A stretch of DNA of 6,509 nt, from NCBI GenBank assembly GCA_046294625.1, contig JBKBKN010000046.1, forward strand, positions 1 to 6,509, read 5' to 3'. Under the pieces are notes generated by a model. The model was given only the letters and a program-made list of their open reading frames with translations, ran no database searches and had not been told where the DNA came from. Below are positions 1-6,189 of this stretch, piece after piece (position 1 is the first letter of the stretch; each line of letters begins with the position of its first letter). Source of the DNA: JBKBKN01 sp046294625. GTDB taxonomy: Bacteria > Bacteroidota > Bacteroidia > M30B66. A program made the position numbers and the translations under genes.

Positions 1-58
1 GTCTTGCCAATTAAATTTTGCAGGACTGAGTTTTTTGTCGTTTATCCATTTTGATGAA
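1..58 (-). pseudogene. IS200/Y1-type transposase fragment at the left edge
   Basis: Read on the minus strand from 57 towards 1, this piece encodes SSKWINDKKLSPAKFNWQD. That is nearly the same peptide as the one at the right edge of the window (SSKWINDKKLIPAKFNWQN). It corresponds to the middle of a Y1 single-strand transposase, after the HUH metal-binding site and before the catalytic tyrosine. The similarity stops at base 58, where ABC permease coding sequence on the other strand begins. The gene is therefore cut inside its coding region at 58, and its 3' part would lie to the left of the window. Two of the three base differences change residues in a plausible way (I to S, N to D), which suggests a diverged copy more than a simple copy of the right end. 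An assembly chimera cannot be excluded. Confidence 0.7.
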
Positions 59-1030
59 AAGGAGCTGCGCAACAGTCTGCAAATGATAGAAACGCTGAGA
101 AAAGATCCCGATGTTTTGGGAATTTCGCCCAAGGTAATTGTACAAGCCATTTTCATGTCTGGCATCACTGATATCAATGGCATGATTTCGGGCATTGATG
201 TGGAGAATGAAGTGCGCCTGTTTAGCTTTGCCGATTATGTTACCTAGGGAAAGCTGGAAGACCTGCTCACCGTAAGCAATAGCGTGATTCTTGGGAAAAA
301 ACTCGCGGATATGATGCTTGTTAACATAGGCGATATGGTACAGGTGGTGACCTTCACCGGCAATCGGGTGAATATGAAAGTGGTGGGCTTTTACCAAAGC
401 GGTCTAGCCGATTTTGACAAAACACAAGCATTCACTTCACTTAAAACAGCACAGAAATTGATGGGTGCTCCCAATAGTTACATTACCGAACTGCAGGTAA
501 AACTTCATGACCTCAACCTTGCTCCATCCAAAGCTAGACAATATGCACGCACATTCAATGTGGATGCTGTGGACATTCAAACTGCCAATGCCCAATTCGA
601 AACCGGAACCAATATCCGAAATCTGATTTCCTATGCCGTGAGTTTTACCCTATTGCTCGTGGCAGGCTTCGGCATCTACAACATTCTGAACATGCTCATC
701 TATGAAAAAATGGACGACATAGCCATATTGAAGGCGACCGGATTTTCCGGTGGTGATGTGCGGCTTATTTTCATCTTTCAGGCCATGCTTATCGGCCTTA
801 TTGGTGGCATCGCCGGATTGATTTTTGGATATCTGATTTCATTTGGCATCAGCATTGCGCCTTTCGAAACGGAAGCGCTGCCTACCATCAAAACCTTTCC
901 GGTGAATTTTAATCCTTTGTTTTATGTTTCCGGAATCACCTTTGCGCTCATCACCACCTTTCTGGCCGGATTGCTACCCGCCAACAAAGCCGCTAAAATT
1001 GACCCGGTTGAAATAATCATAGGAAAATGA
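59..1030 (+). pseudogene. FtsX/MacB-family ABC permease, 5'-truncated and interrupted by TAG
   Basis: This is the permease of a LolCE/MacB-like exporter, a family that drives export of lipoproteins, peptides or hydrophobic compounds with a LolD-type ATPase. Coding similarity starts near base 59 (ELRNSLQMIETLRKDPDVLG) and runs to TGA at 1028-1030. From memory of the family (about 400 residues), roughly the first 100 residues are missing. The missing part includes the first membrane helix. The frame stays open except for TAG at 245-247, inside FSFADYVT-stop-GKLEDLL, where relatives tend to have Glu, so a single G-to-T change would explain it. A GTG at 284 could restart translation, but only for the C-terminal 248 residues. 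After the stop the sequence shows the rest of the periplasmic region, three membrane segments (about 113-137, 161-190 and 210-232 counted from 284) and the FtsX cytoplasmic motif EKMDDIAILKATGFS. The end overlaps the ATPase start as ATGA. Confidence 0.82.
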
Positions 1031-1707
1031 AGGAGTTAAAAAAAGTGATCGAAGCAAAAGCTATTCGAAAATCATTTTATGATCCGGTGGAGATAGAAGT
1101 GCTAAAAGACGTGAATCTGCATGTAAATCGTGGCGAATTTGTATCCATTATGGGAAAATCAGGTTGCGGAAAATCTACGCTCCTCTATATCCTTTCTACC
1201 ATGGATACCGATTACAAAGGTGAACTTTTCATTGACGGAGATCCTATGCATCAGTTTAATCACGAAGCATTAGCAAAAGTGCGCAATGAGAAGATCGGAT
1301 TTGTATTTCAGTTTCATTATTTACTTCCTGAATTTTCAGTATTACAAAATGTGATGCTGCCTGGATTGAAATTGGGTAAATATCATAAAGATGAAGTGGA
1401 ATACAGAGCCATGGAAAAACTTAGGCTTCTTCACATCGAAGATCAAGCTTTGAAAAGGGCCAATCAATTGTCGGGTGGGCAAAAGCAAAGAGTAGCTATT
1501 GCGCGTGCTTTAATCAATGACCCTTTGATTATCATGGGTGATGAACCAACAGGGAATCTCGATAGCCGTAATTCCAATATTGTATTTGATATTTTTAGAG
1601 AAATTTCCGCCCATTCGGGGCAGTCCTTGCTGGTAGTCACTCACGACGAAGATTTTGCCCGCCGCACCGATCGCATTGTTGAAATGGCCGATGGGCAAAT
1701 TGTTTGA
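1027..1707 (+). CDS. ABC transporter ATP-binding protein, LolD/MacB type
   Basis: This 226-residue protein is a complete nucleotide-binding subunit that would hydrolyse ATP on the cytoplasmic face to power the neighbouring FtsX-type permease. All motifs are present: Walker A GKSGCGKST (43-51), Q-loop Q95 in VFQFHYLLP, signature LSGGQ (148-152), Walker B LIIMGDEP with catalytic E173, and the H-loop His206 in VVTHDED. The length suits the LolD/MacB/FtsE group, which has no extra domains. The ATG at 1027 overlaps the permease stop by 4 bp, which implies translational coupling and a shared operon. Because the permease is broken, this subunit may be orphaned in this strain, although nothing in its own frame shows decay. 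The transported substrate cannot be read from the sequence. LolD, FtsE and MacB are not separable on this evidence alone, but the adjacent permease type argues against FtsE. Confidence 0.93.
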   Translation: MKELKKVIEAKAIRKSFYDPVEIEVLKDVNLHVNRGEFVSIMGKSGCGKSTLLYILSTMDTDYKGELFIDGDPMHQFNHEALAKVRNEKIGFVFQFHYLLPEFSVLQNVMLPGLKLGKYHKDEVEYRAMEKLRLLHIEDQALKRANQLSGGQKQRVAIARALINDPLIIMGDEPTGNLDSRNSNIVFDIFREISAHSGQSLLVVTHDEDFARRTDRIVEMADGQIV

Positions 1708-1773
1708 TGTCTGATTTATTTAAATTAATATAAAATAAAACATGGCAAAAAAAATAATTCAGACTTTCGCTGC
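1708..1773 (+). other. Short AT-rich intergenic leader with a mini-ORF and an A8 tract
   Basis: This 66-bp gap is the only sizeable break between the ABC genes and the DUF1538 cassette, so a cassette promoter would have to lie here or just upstream. The stretch at 1710-1741 is almost all A/T, and I see no hairpin terminator and no clear Bacteroidota TAnnTTTG box. An ATG at 1742, preceded by an A-rich leader, opens a 15-codon frame (MAKKIIQTFAAWVNK, TAA at 1787-1789). That frame overlaps the assigned start at 1774 in a different register. It contains eight consecutive A at 1747-1754. It could be a coupling leader peptide, or the true N-terminus of the next gene cut off by a small frameshift. 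Confidence 0.4.
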
Positions 1774-2517
1774 ATGGGTAAACAAGTAATTAGAATAGCT
1801 ATCCTTATCCTTAAAAAACTCAAATCGGCCATAATGGATTTGGCACCCATAGTGGCAGTAGTGGTGTTTTTTCAATTGGCGGTGCTTCGACAGCCTTTCC
1901 CCAACCTTGGCGAAATTATCGTAGGACTGATTTTTGTGGTGTTTGGTTTGATGTTTTTTATTGAAGGCCTAAATATTGGACTTTTTCCCTTGGGCGAAAA
2001 TTTATCGTATGCATTGGCCAAAAAAGGAAGTATGTTCTGGCTACTCACTTTTTCTTTTCTCTTGGGATTTGCCACCACCATTGCCGAACCGGCCTTAATC
2101 GCCATCGCCGACAAGGCCGCCGAAATTTCAGCAAGTTCTGAATTGATTGCAGCAGATTCTCAGTCTTCCTATGCCTTCGGCTTGCGCATGTCGGTAGCAG
2201 TGTCGGTGGGCATTGCCATCATGCTGGGTGTGATTCGCATTATCAAAGGCTGGCCGATTTATTATCTCATTATTAGTGGTTACATCTTAGTAATGATCAT
2301 GACCTTGTTTGCTCCCAAAGAAATTATTGGAATTGCCTACGATGCAGGCGGAGTAACCACTTCCACTATCACTGTGCCATTGGTTACGGCGCTAGGCGTG
2401 GGCTTAGCCAGTGTAATAAAAGGGCGAAGTCCACTCACCGATGGCTTTGGACTGATTGCCTTTGCATCGCTCATGCCCATGATTTTTGTGATGGCTTATG
2501 GAATGATTATTTTTTAA
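1774..2517 (+). CDS. DUF1538 membrane protein, first of a pair (UmpAB-like antiporter subunit)
   Basis: This 247-residue hydrophobic protein belongs to the DUF1538 family. From memory, a DUF1538 pair from Halomonas, named UmpAB, was reported as a two-component Na+(Li+,K+)/H+ antiporter, so this is probably one half of an inner-membrane cation/proton exchanger. Visible family marks are LGFATTIAEPAL (97-108), YDAGGVTTSTITVP (189-202) and DGFGLIAFASLMP (223-235). There are about six or seven membrane segments, roughly at 22-38, 46-67, 88-105, 137-156, 160-180, 198-213 and 225-246. The next gene is a paralogue whose motifs fall at the same residue numbers, which fits a heteromer. The start is uncertain: ATG 1774 lacks a Shine-Dalgarno, and a better-looking ATG at 1742 is out of frame. 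The ion specificity is not visible in the sequence, and I cannot say whether this is the A or the B subunit. Confidence 0.87.
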   Translation: MGKQVIRIAILILKKLKSAIMDLAPIVAVVVFFQLAVLRQPFPNLGEIIVGLIFVVFGLMFFIEGLNIGLFPLGENLSYALAKKGSMFWLLTFSFLLGFATTIAEPALIAIADKAAEISASSELIAADSQSSYAFGLRMSVAVSVGIAIMLGVIRIIKGWPIYYLIISGYILVMIMTLFAPKEIIGIAYDAGGVTTSTITVPLVTALGVGLASVIKGRSPLTDGFGLIAFASLMPMIFVMAYGMIIF

Positions 2518-2518
2518 A

Positions 2519-2532
2519 AAAAGGAACAGACG
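2519..2532 (+). promoter_or_regulatory. Shine-Dalgarno before the second DUF1538 gene
   Basis: The short gap reads AAAAGGAACAGACG, with AGGA at 2522-2525, seven bases before the ATG at 2533. It is the clearest ribosome-binding site in the window and supports that start. The other junctions have weak or no such signal. Confidence 0.55.
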
Positions 2533-3297
2533 ATGCTGGATTTCATCACCGGACTTATTGAAAGCTTTCTTTCCACAGTGAAGGATGTAGCGCCCATCGT
2601 GCTTTTGATAGCTTTCTTTCAGATTCTGGTTTTGAAAAAAAATATCCCCGACCTGCGTAAAGTAACTTTTGGCGTGGTCTTGGTCATCATTGGCTTGTCC
2701 TTCTTCTTGATTGGGTTGGAAAAAGCGCTTTTTCCCATTGGAGAAACCATGGCTTTGCAACTTTCTTCACCCGAATTTATCAGCAATGGCGCTGAAACCG
2801 TTTCCGATTGGAAAGCCTATTATTGGGTCTATTTGTTTGCGCTATTAGTGGGTTTTGCTACCACCATTGCTGAGCCATCGCTCAAGGCTGTGGCCATCAA
2901 AGCCAATGCCGTTTCTGGAGGAACCATTAGCGAATGGAACCTACGCCTTGTTGTCGCCTTGGGGGCCGGTTTAGCATTGGCCATAGGCACACACCGCATT
3001 GTGATTGGTGTTCCGCTTTATTATTACATCATCGTCGCTTACATTATTGTGCTGCTTCAAACCATTTTTGCACCTAAAAATTTTGTAGGTTTAGCTTATG
3101 ATTCAGGTGGGGTAACAACTTCTACCGTTACTGTTCCCATTGTGGCAGCATTGGGGCTTGGCTTGTCGAGTGTGGTACCTGGTAGAGCCCCAGCTTTAGA
3201 CGGATTTGGTTTGATAGCCTTGGTGTGTATGTTCCCGATTATTACTGTGCTGGGCTATGCACAAATCGTTCATTTGATTGCAAAATTTAAAAAATAG
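2533..3297 (+). CDS. DUF1538 membrane protein, second of a pair (UmpAB-like antiporter subunit)
   Basis: This 254-residue paralogue of the preceding protein is probably its partner in a two-component inner-membrane cation/proton antiporter. The function is inferred from the reported activity of a Halomonas DUF1538 pair, recalled from memory. It carries VGFATTIAEPSL (106-117), YDSGGVTTSTVTVP (189-202) and DGFGLIALVCMFP (223-235), with hydrophobic segments near 18-34, 43-64, 97-112, 138-154, 160-180, 198-213 and 225-249. Compared with its partner it has a somewhat longer polar loop (75-95), a single acidic residue change in the second motif region (DSGG for DAGG) and a basic C-terminus (KFKK). 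Some proteobacteria, as I recall, carry both halves fused in one chain of about 500 residues, which would fit an obligate pair. It starts 15 bp after the previous stop, behind a good AGGA, and ends 6 bp before the PII-like gene. Confidence 0.87.
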   Translation: MLDFITGLIESFLSTVKDVAPIVLLIAFFQILVLKKNIPDLRKVTFGVVLVIIGLSFFLIGLEKALFPIGETMALQLSSPEFISNGAETVSDWKAYYWVYLFALLVGFATTIAEPSLKAVAIKANAVSGGTISEWNLRLVVALGAGLALAIGTHRIVIGVPLYYYIIVAYIIVLLQTIFAPKNFVGLAYDSGGVTTSTVTVPIVAALGLGLSSVVPGRAPALDGFGLIALVCMFPIITVLGYAQIVHLIAKFKK

Positions 3298-3303
3298 AAG
3301 AAC

Positions 3304-3657
3304 ATGAAATTTAAACTTATTGTAGCCTTAGTGAACCCCGAAATCACCAATGATGTGGTTGATACAGCCAAAAAATCGGGAGCTACCGGCAATGTAACCA
3401 TCCCGGCTAGGGGTTGTGGTATTGAAGAAACTAAATTTATGGGCATCTCCATCGAAGATCGCACCGATGTAATTCTTTTTGTGGTGGAGGAACATTCTGT
3501 GAAACGCATTTTAGAAAATATTTCCAAGGAAACCAAGCTCGATGAACCAGGCAATGGCATCATAGTGGTGCTCAGTATAGACCAGGTGGCCGGCCTCGAC
3601 CGTCAAATCGCCAAAATCAAAGATAAACTTAAAACCGAACAATTGTATCTCAAATAA
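3304..3657 (+). CDS. PII-like signalling protein with a shortened T-loop
   Basis: This 117-residue cytosolic protein has the GlnB/PII layout, a ferredoxin-like fold that trimerises and binds nucleotides between subunits. Residues 28-39 (TG...PARGCG) line up with TG...VKGFG of E. coli GlnB, and DEPGNGIIVVL (80-90) lines up with the B-loop GDGKIFVF. Between them the T-loop is several residues shorter (about 37-52) and has no tyrosine, so the GlnD uridylylation site is absent. The canonical arginines at the C-terminal end (RIRTGE in GlnB) are also replaced. It is therefore more likely a dedicated regulator of the adjacent DUF1538 transporter than the cell's general nitrogen sensor. PII-like proteins such as SbtB are known to control a membrane transporter encoded beside them. 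The actual ligand (ATP, ADP, AMP or a cyclic nucleotide) cannot be told from the sequence. The ATG lies 6 bp after the transporter stop. Confidence 0.85.
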   Translation: MKFKLIVALVNPEITNDVVDTAKKSGATGNVTIPARGCGIEETKFMGISIEDRTDVILFVVEEHSVKRILENISKETKLDEPGNGIIVVLSIDQVAGLDRQIAKIKDKLKTEQLYLK

Positions 3658-3668
3658 TTCTTTTATCT

Positions 3669-4058
3669 ATGGACAATTCAAAAACCGCCAAGGACATTGC
3701 ATCCGACAAGTTTTACTATATTGATGGTCTCGCAACTGCCAAAGATGCCCTGCTTATGATGAAAACCAATCAGGTGGAAGCCCTCATAGTGGAAAAGCGC
3801 AACGACCGCGATGCTAATGGTATCATAGTGATTTCTGACCTTATCCGCAATGTGGTAGTGTCTGACCGCAAACTCGAAGAAGTAAGCGTTTATGAAATCA
3901 TGACCAAACCCTTGATTTCCATTCCTTCCCACCTGAATGTGCGCTATGTTCCTCGTTTGCTGCTTAATGCCAATATTAGCATAGCGCCAGTAGAAGAAAA
4001 TGGAAAATATATTGGCATGATTGCGCTCAAAGATATTTTGTTCAATTGTTTTGAATAA
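3669..4058 (+). CDS. Stand-alone two-CBS-domain protein
   Basis: This 129-residue cytosolic protein consists of a tandem CBS pair (Bateman module) and nothing else. The first repeat covers about 6-62 (TAKDIASDKFYYIDG, then GIIVISDLIRNVV). The second covers about 74-128 (YEIMTKPLISIP, then APVEENGKYIGMIALKDIL). Such pairs usually bind AMP, ADP, ATP or related adenosine ligands in the cleft between repeats and act as energy or ionic-strength sensors for a partner channel, transporter or enzyme. It lies 11 bp after the PII-like gene on the same strand, so it is most simply the second soluble regulator of the DUF1538 transporter. The first repeat carries a charged insert (EKRNDRDANG, 42-51). The stop at 4056-4058 is followed after only 5 bases by the glycosidase start. 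No catalytic domain or DNA-binding domain is present. Confidence 0.9.
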   Translation: MDNSKTAKDIASDKFYYIDGLATAKDALLMMKTNQVEALIVEKRNDRDANGIIVISDLIRNVVVSDRKLEEVSVYEIMTKPLISIPSHLNVRYVPRLLLNANISIAPVEENGKYIGMIALKDILFNCFE

Positions 4059-4063
4059 GCAGA

Positions 4064-5908
4064 ATGTGTCGCACAAATATTTGGGAAAAAGTTCTGCTCC
4101 TTTCTGCTGCAATGTTTGCTATTACCGAAAGTACATTGCTCATGGGACAAGCATTAAAATCAACATTCGAATATCCCGATTGGGCAGTAGATGTGGTGTG
4201 GTATCAAATCTTCCCTGAAAGATTTGCAAATGGCGACAAATACAATGACCCTACATTGGAAAGCATAACAGGCACCTGGCCTTATGATTACACTTCGACT
4301 TGGCAGGTGCACCCATGGACCAGCGATTGGTATAAAATGCAACCCTATGAGCAGCAAAACGGAAAAGATATTTGGCACAATATCTCACGCAGACGCTATG
4401 GCGGCGATATTCAAGGCATTATTGACCGCATTCCTTATCTCGATTCGCTTGGAATAGGTGCCGTGTATTTCAATCCGCTCTTCTGGGCGCCTTCGCATCA
4501 TAAATACGATGCCATCATGTATCACCATATCGACCCTTATTTCGGGCCAGACCCCGTGGGCGACATGGCGATGATAGCCCGGGAAAATCCTACTGACCCC
4601 AAAACCTGGAAATGGACATCGGCCGATTTATTGGCCCTGAAAATGATTCAGGAATTTCACAAACGCGGTATTCGCGTAATTTTCGATGGGGTGTTCAACC
4701 ACATGGGGCAAATGAGTTTTGCCTTTCAGGATGTGCTGAAAAAAGGCAAAAAATCCAAATATGCCGATTGGTTTATGATTACCCGCTGGGCCGATACCGA
4801 TGATGGATTGCCTTTTGAATACGATGGCTGGTTTGGAGTGAAAGAATTGCCAGAAATCAGAGAAGACGAAAATGGAATTGTGACCGCTCCCAAAAAATAT
4901 ATTTTCGATTGCACCCGCCGCTGGATGGCACCAAATGGTAAGGTGAAAGACGGCATTGACGGCTGGCGCTTAGACGTGGCTTTTTGCGTGAACCACCAAT
5001 TTTGGAAAGATTGGCGCAAGCACGTGAAAAGAATCAATCCGCAGGCTTATCTTACCGCCGAAGTCATCGAGCGACCTGATGATTTGATCCCCTACTTGAA
5101 AGGCGATGAATTTGATGCGGTGATGAATTACAACTTCACATTTCACCTTACCGACTTTTTTATTGGCCGCCAATTCACTCCTTCGCAACTCGATAGCGCC
5201 CTTCGCTACCTGCGCGAAGCATTCCCTGACAAGTTGGCCTACATTATGCAAAATCTGCTGGGGAGTCACGACACCAATCGCATCGCTTCACATGTAGTAA
5301 ATGGTAACAAAGTGCGTTTTAGCGATTGGGGGAATTATTTTTCTTGGTCAAAAGCCAATAATCCTGACTATCTAGTTCGCAAACCGGAATATCAGGAGTG
5401 GGAAATTGTGAAGCAAATGCTCGTATTTCAAATGTGCTACATCGGAGCACCCATGATTTATTACGGCGACGAAGCCGGCATGCACGGTGCCAACGATCCC
5501 GATTGCCGCAAACCAATGGTATGGCCAGAAATGGAATATGATCATGAGGGTTTCAACCCTGACCAAAGCAAACGAAATCCTGAGGACTTGATAGCTTTCG
5601 ACCACGAATTATTCGACTTTTATCGCAAACTGATACATATGCGCAAACAAAACATTGCCCTGCGTCGCGGCAAATACAAAACTATTTTAAAAGATGATGT
5701 AAAAGGAATCATTGCTTTTGAACGGGTGCAGGATGGTGAGCGCATCATCTGCATTTTCAATCAATCGGACAACATGCAAACCTATTCCATAGCATCCGAT
5801 CGTGATGCACAGGACCTACTCAGCAACAAAACCTACACTTCGGGGGGTAGCTTTATCAACCTGCAAATTGCGCCTCGAGGCTATTTGATAATGAAACGGG
5901 TCGAGTAG
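4064..5908 (+). CDS. Secreted GH13 alpha-glucan hydrolase (neopullulanase/cyclomaltodextrinase-like)
   Basis: This 614-residue protein of the alpha-amylase family would cleave alpha-1,4 (perhaps alpha-1,6) bonds in malto-oligosaccharides, starch or pullulan. The N-terminus looks like a signal peptide: a charged start, the core VLLLSAAMFAI, and a GQA cleavage site near residue 30. That suggests export to the periplasm or beyond. The barrel begins at about 40 and shows every conserved region: DGVFNH (208-213), GWRLDVA (300-306) with nucleophile D304, TAEVIE with acid/base E333, and GSHDTNR with H402 and D403. Around 260-265 it reads KELPEI where the neopullulanase subfamily has MPKLN. A beta-sandwich domain closes the protein (about 535-614). 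The N-terminal CBM34-type domain of classic neopullulanases and SusA is absent. It starts 5 bp after the CBS gene, so the two may share a transcript. An inner ATG at 4112 would remove much of the signal peptide. The exact substrate is open. Confidence 0.92.
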   Translation: MCRTNIWEKVLLLSAAMFAITESTLLMGQALKSTFEYPDWAVDVVWYQIFPERFANGDKYNDPTLESITGTWPYDYTSTWQVHPWTSDWYKMQPYEQQNGKDIWHNISRRRYGGDIQGIIDRIPYLDSLGIGAVYFNPLFWAPSHHKYDAIMYHHIDPYFGPDPVGDMAMIARENPTDPKTWKWTSADLLALKMIQEFHKRGIRVIFDGVFNHMGQMSFAFQDVLKKGKKSKYADWFMITRWADTDDGLPFEYDGWFGVKELPEIREDENGIVTAPKKYIFDCTRRWMAPNGKVKDGIDGWRLDVAFCVNHQFWKDWRKHVKRINPQAYLTAEVIERPDDLIPYLKGDEFDAVMNYNFTFHLTDFFIGRQFTPSQLDSALRYLREAFPDKLAYIMQNLLGSHDTNRIASHVVNGNKVRFSDWGNYFSWSKANNPDYLVRKPEYQEWEIVKQMLVFQMCYIGAPMIYYGDEAGMHGANDPDCRKPMVWPEMEYDHEGFNPDQSKRNPEDLIAFDHELFDFYRKLIHMRKQNIALRRGKYKTILKDDVKGIIAFERVQDGERIICIFNQSDNMQTYSIASDRDAQDLLSNKTYTSGGSFINLQIAPRGYLIMKRVE

Positions 5909-5918
5909 TGGTTTAACG

Positions 5919-5971
5919 CACGGATTAGAAATATAAAAGTCAAAGAAATCGAAAAATCAATTAAATCCGTG
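5919..5971. repeat. Inverted repeat downstream of the glycosidase
   Basis: CACGGATT at 5919-5926 pairs perfectly with AATCCGTG at 5964-5971 across a 37-base A-rich loop. It begins 11 bases after the glycosidase stop. The stem is short and the loop long, and no U-tract follows directly, so it is a weak terminator candidate at best. The wording (ACGCACGGATTAG and TTAAATCCGTG) resembles worn palindromic repeats I remember from intergenic regions of Bacteroidota, but I cannot verify that here. Confidence 0.45.
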
Positions 5972-6053
5972 ATTTAGACATTAGAATTGATGAAGGGGTT
6001 GTTTTTGAAAATTAATGATTAATTATGATTTTTATTAAAAAAGCAACTAATAA

Positions 6054-6069
6054 CAGGGCTAACGCCCCT
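6054..6069. repeat. REP-like palindrome, copy 1
   Basis: CAGGGCTAACGCCCCT can fold with GGGC pairing to GCCC around a four-base loop (TAAC). It is the reverse complement of the core of copies 2 and 3, with one extra A. It sits about 150 bp upstream of the Y1 transposase start. Together with copy 2 it forms an inverted pair that resembles a REPIN. Confidence 0.6.
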
Positions 6070-6116
6070 AAATTGCAATTATCGTAAATTTTCTACCATT
6101 ATGCCGGAGCTATACT

Positions 6117-6127
6117 CTTTGACAAAG
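6117..6127. repeat. Small perfect palindrome between REP-like copies
   Basis: CTTTGACAAAG is a perfect 5-bp inverted repeat around one A, and lies between REP-like copies 1 and 2. It could be an operator or merely part of the intervening repeat spacer. Nothing shows which. Confidence 0.3.
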
Positions 6128-6137
6128 ATGAAATATT

Positions 6138-6151
6138 GGGGCGTAGCCCTG
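6138..6151. repeat. REP-like palindrome, copy 2
   Basis: GGGGCGTAGCCCTG folds as GGGC-GTA-GCCC. It is identical over 14 bases to copy 3, which starts 52 bases further on, and is inverted relative to copy 1. Flanking bases differ, so only the hairpin core is conserved, as expected for elements recognised as a structured single strand. Confidence 0.65.
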
Positions 6152-6189
6152 CTTTCTTCGTAGCAAAAAAATGGAATCGTACAACAAAA

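Noticed and set aside
284..1030. A separate short permease gene starting at GTG 284
   Set aside because: Family similarity continues in frame upstream through the TAG at 245, so this is the tail of one interrupted gene and not a gene of its own.
1708..1773. A riboswitch ahead of the transporter cassette
   Set aside because: The gap is only 66 bp, nearly all A/T in its central part, and shows no stable stem that could form an aptamer or expression platform.
3304..3657. Classic GlnB/GlnK nitrogen regulator
   Set aside because: The uridylylation tyrosine and part of the T-loop are missing and there is no amtB neighbour, so a specialised PII-like role fits better.
3678..4112. Long minus-strand open frame opposite the CBS gene
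   Set aside because: Its translation is rich in His, Phe and Asn with no recognisable motif, and it mirrors a well-supported plus-strand gene. The same holds for the minus-strand frames at 11-397, 2404-2760 and 4726-5269.
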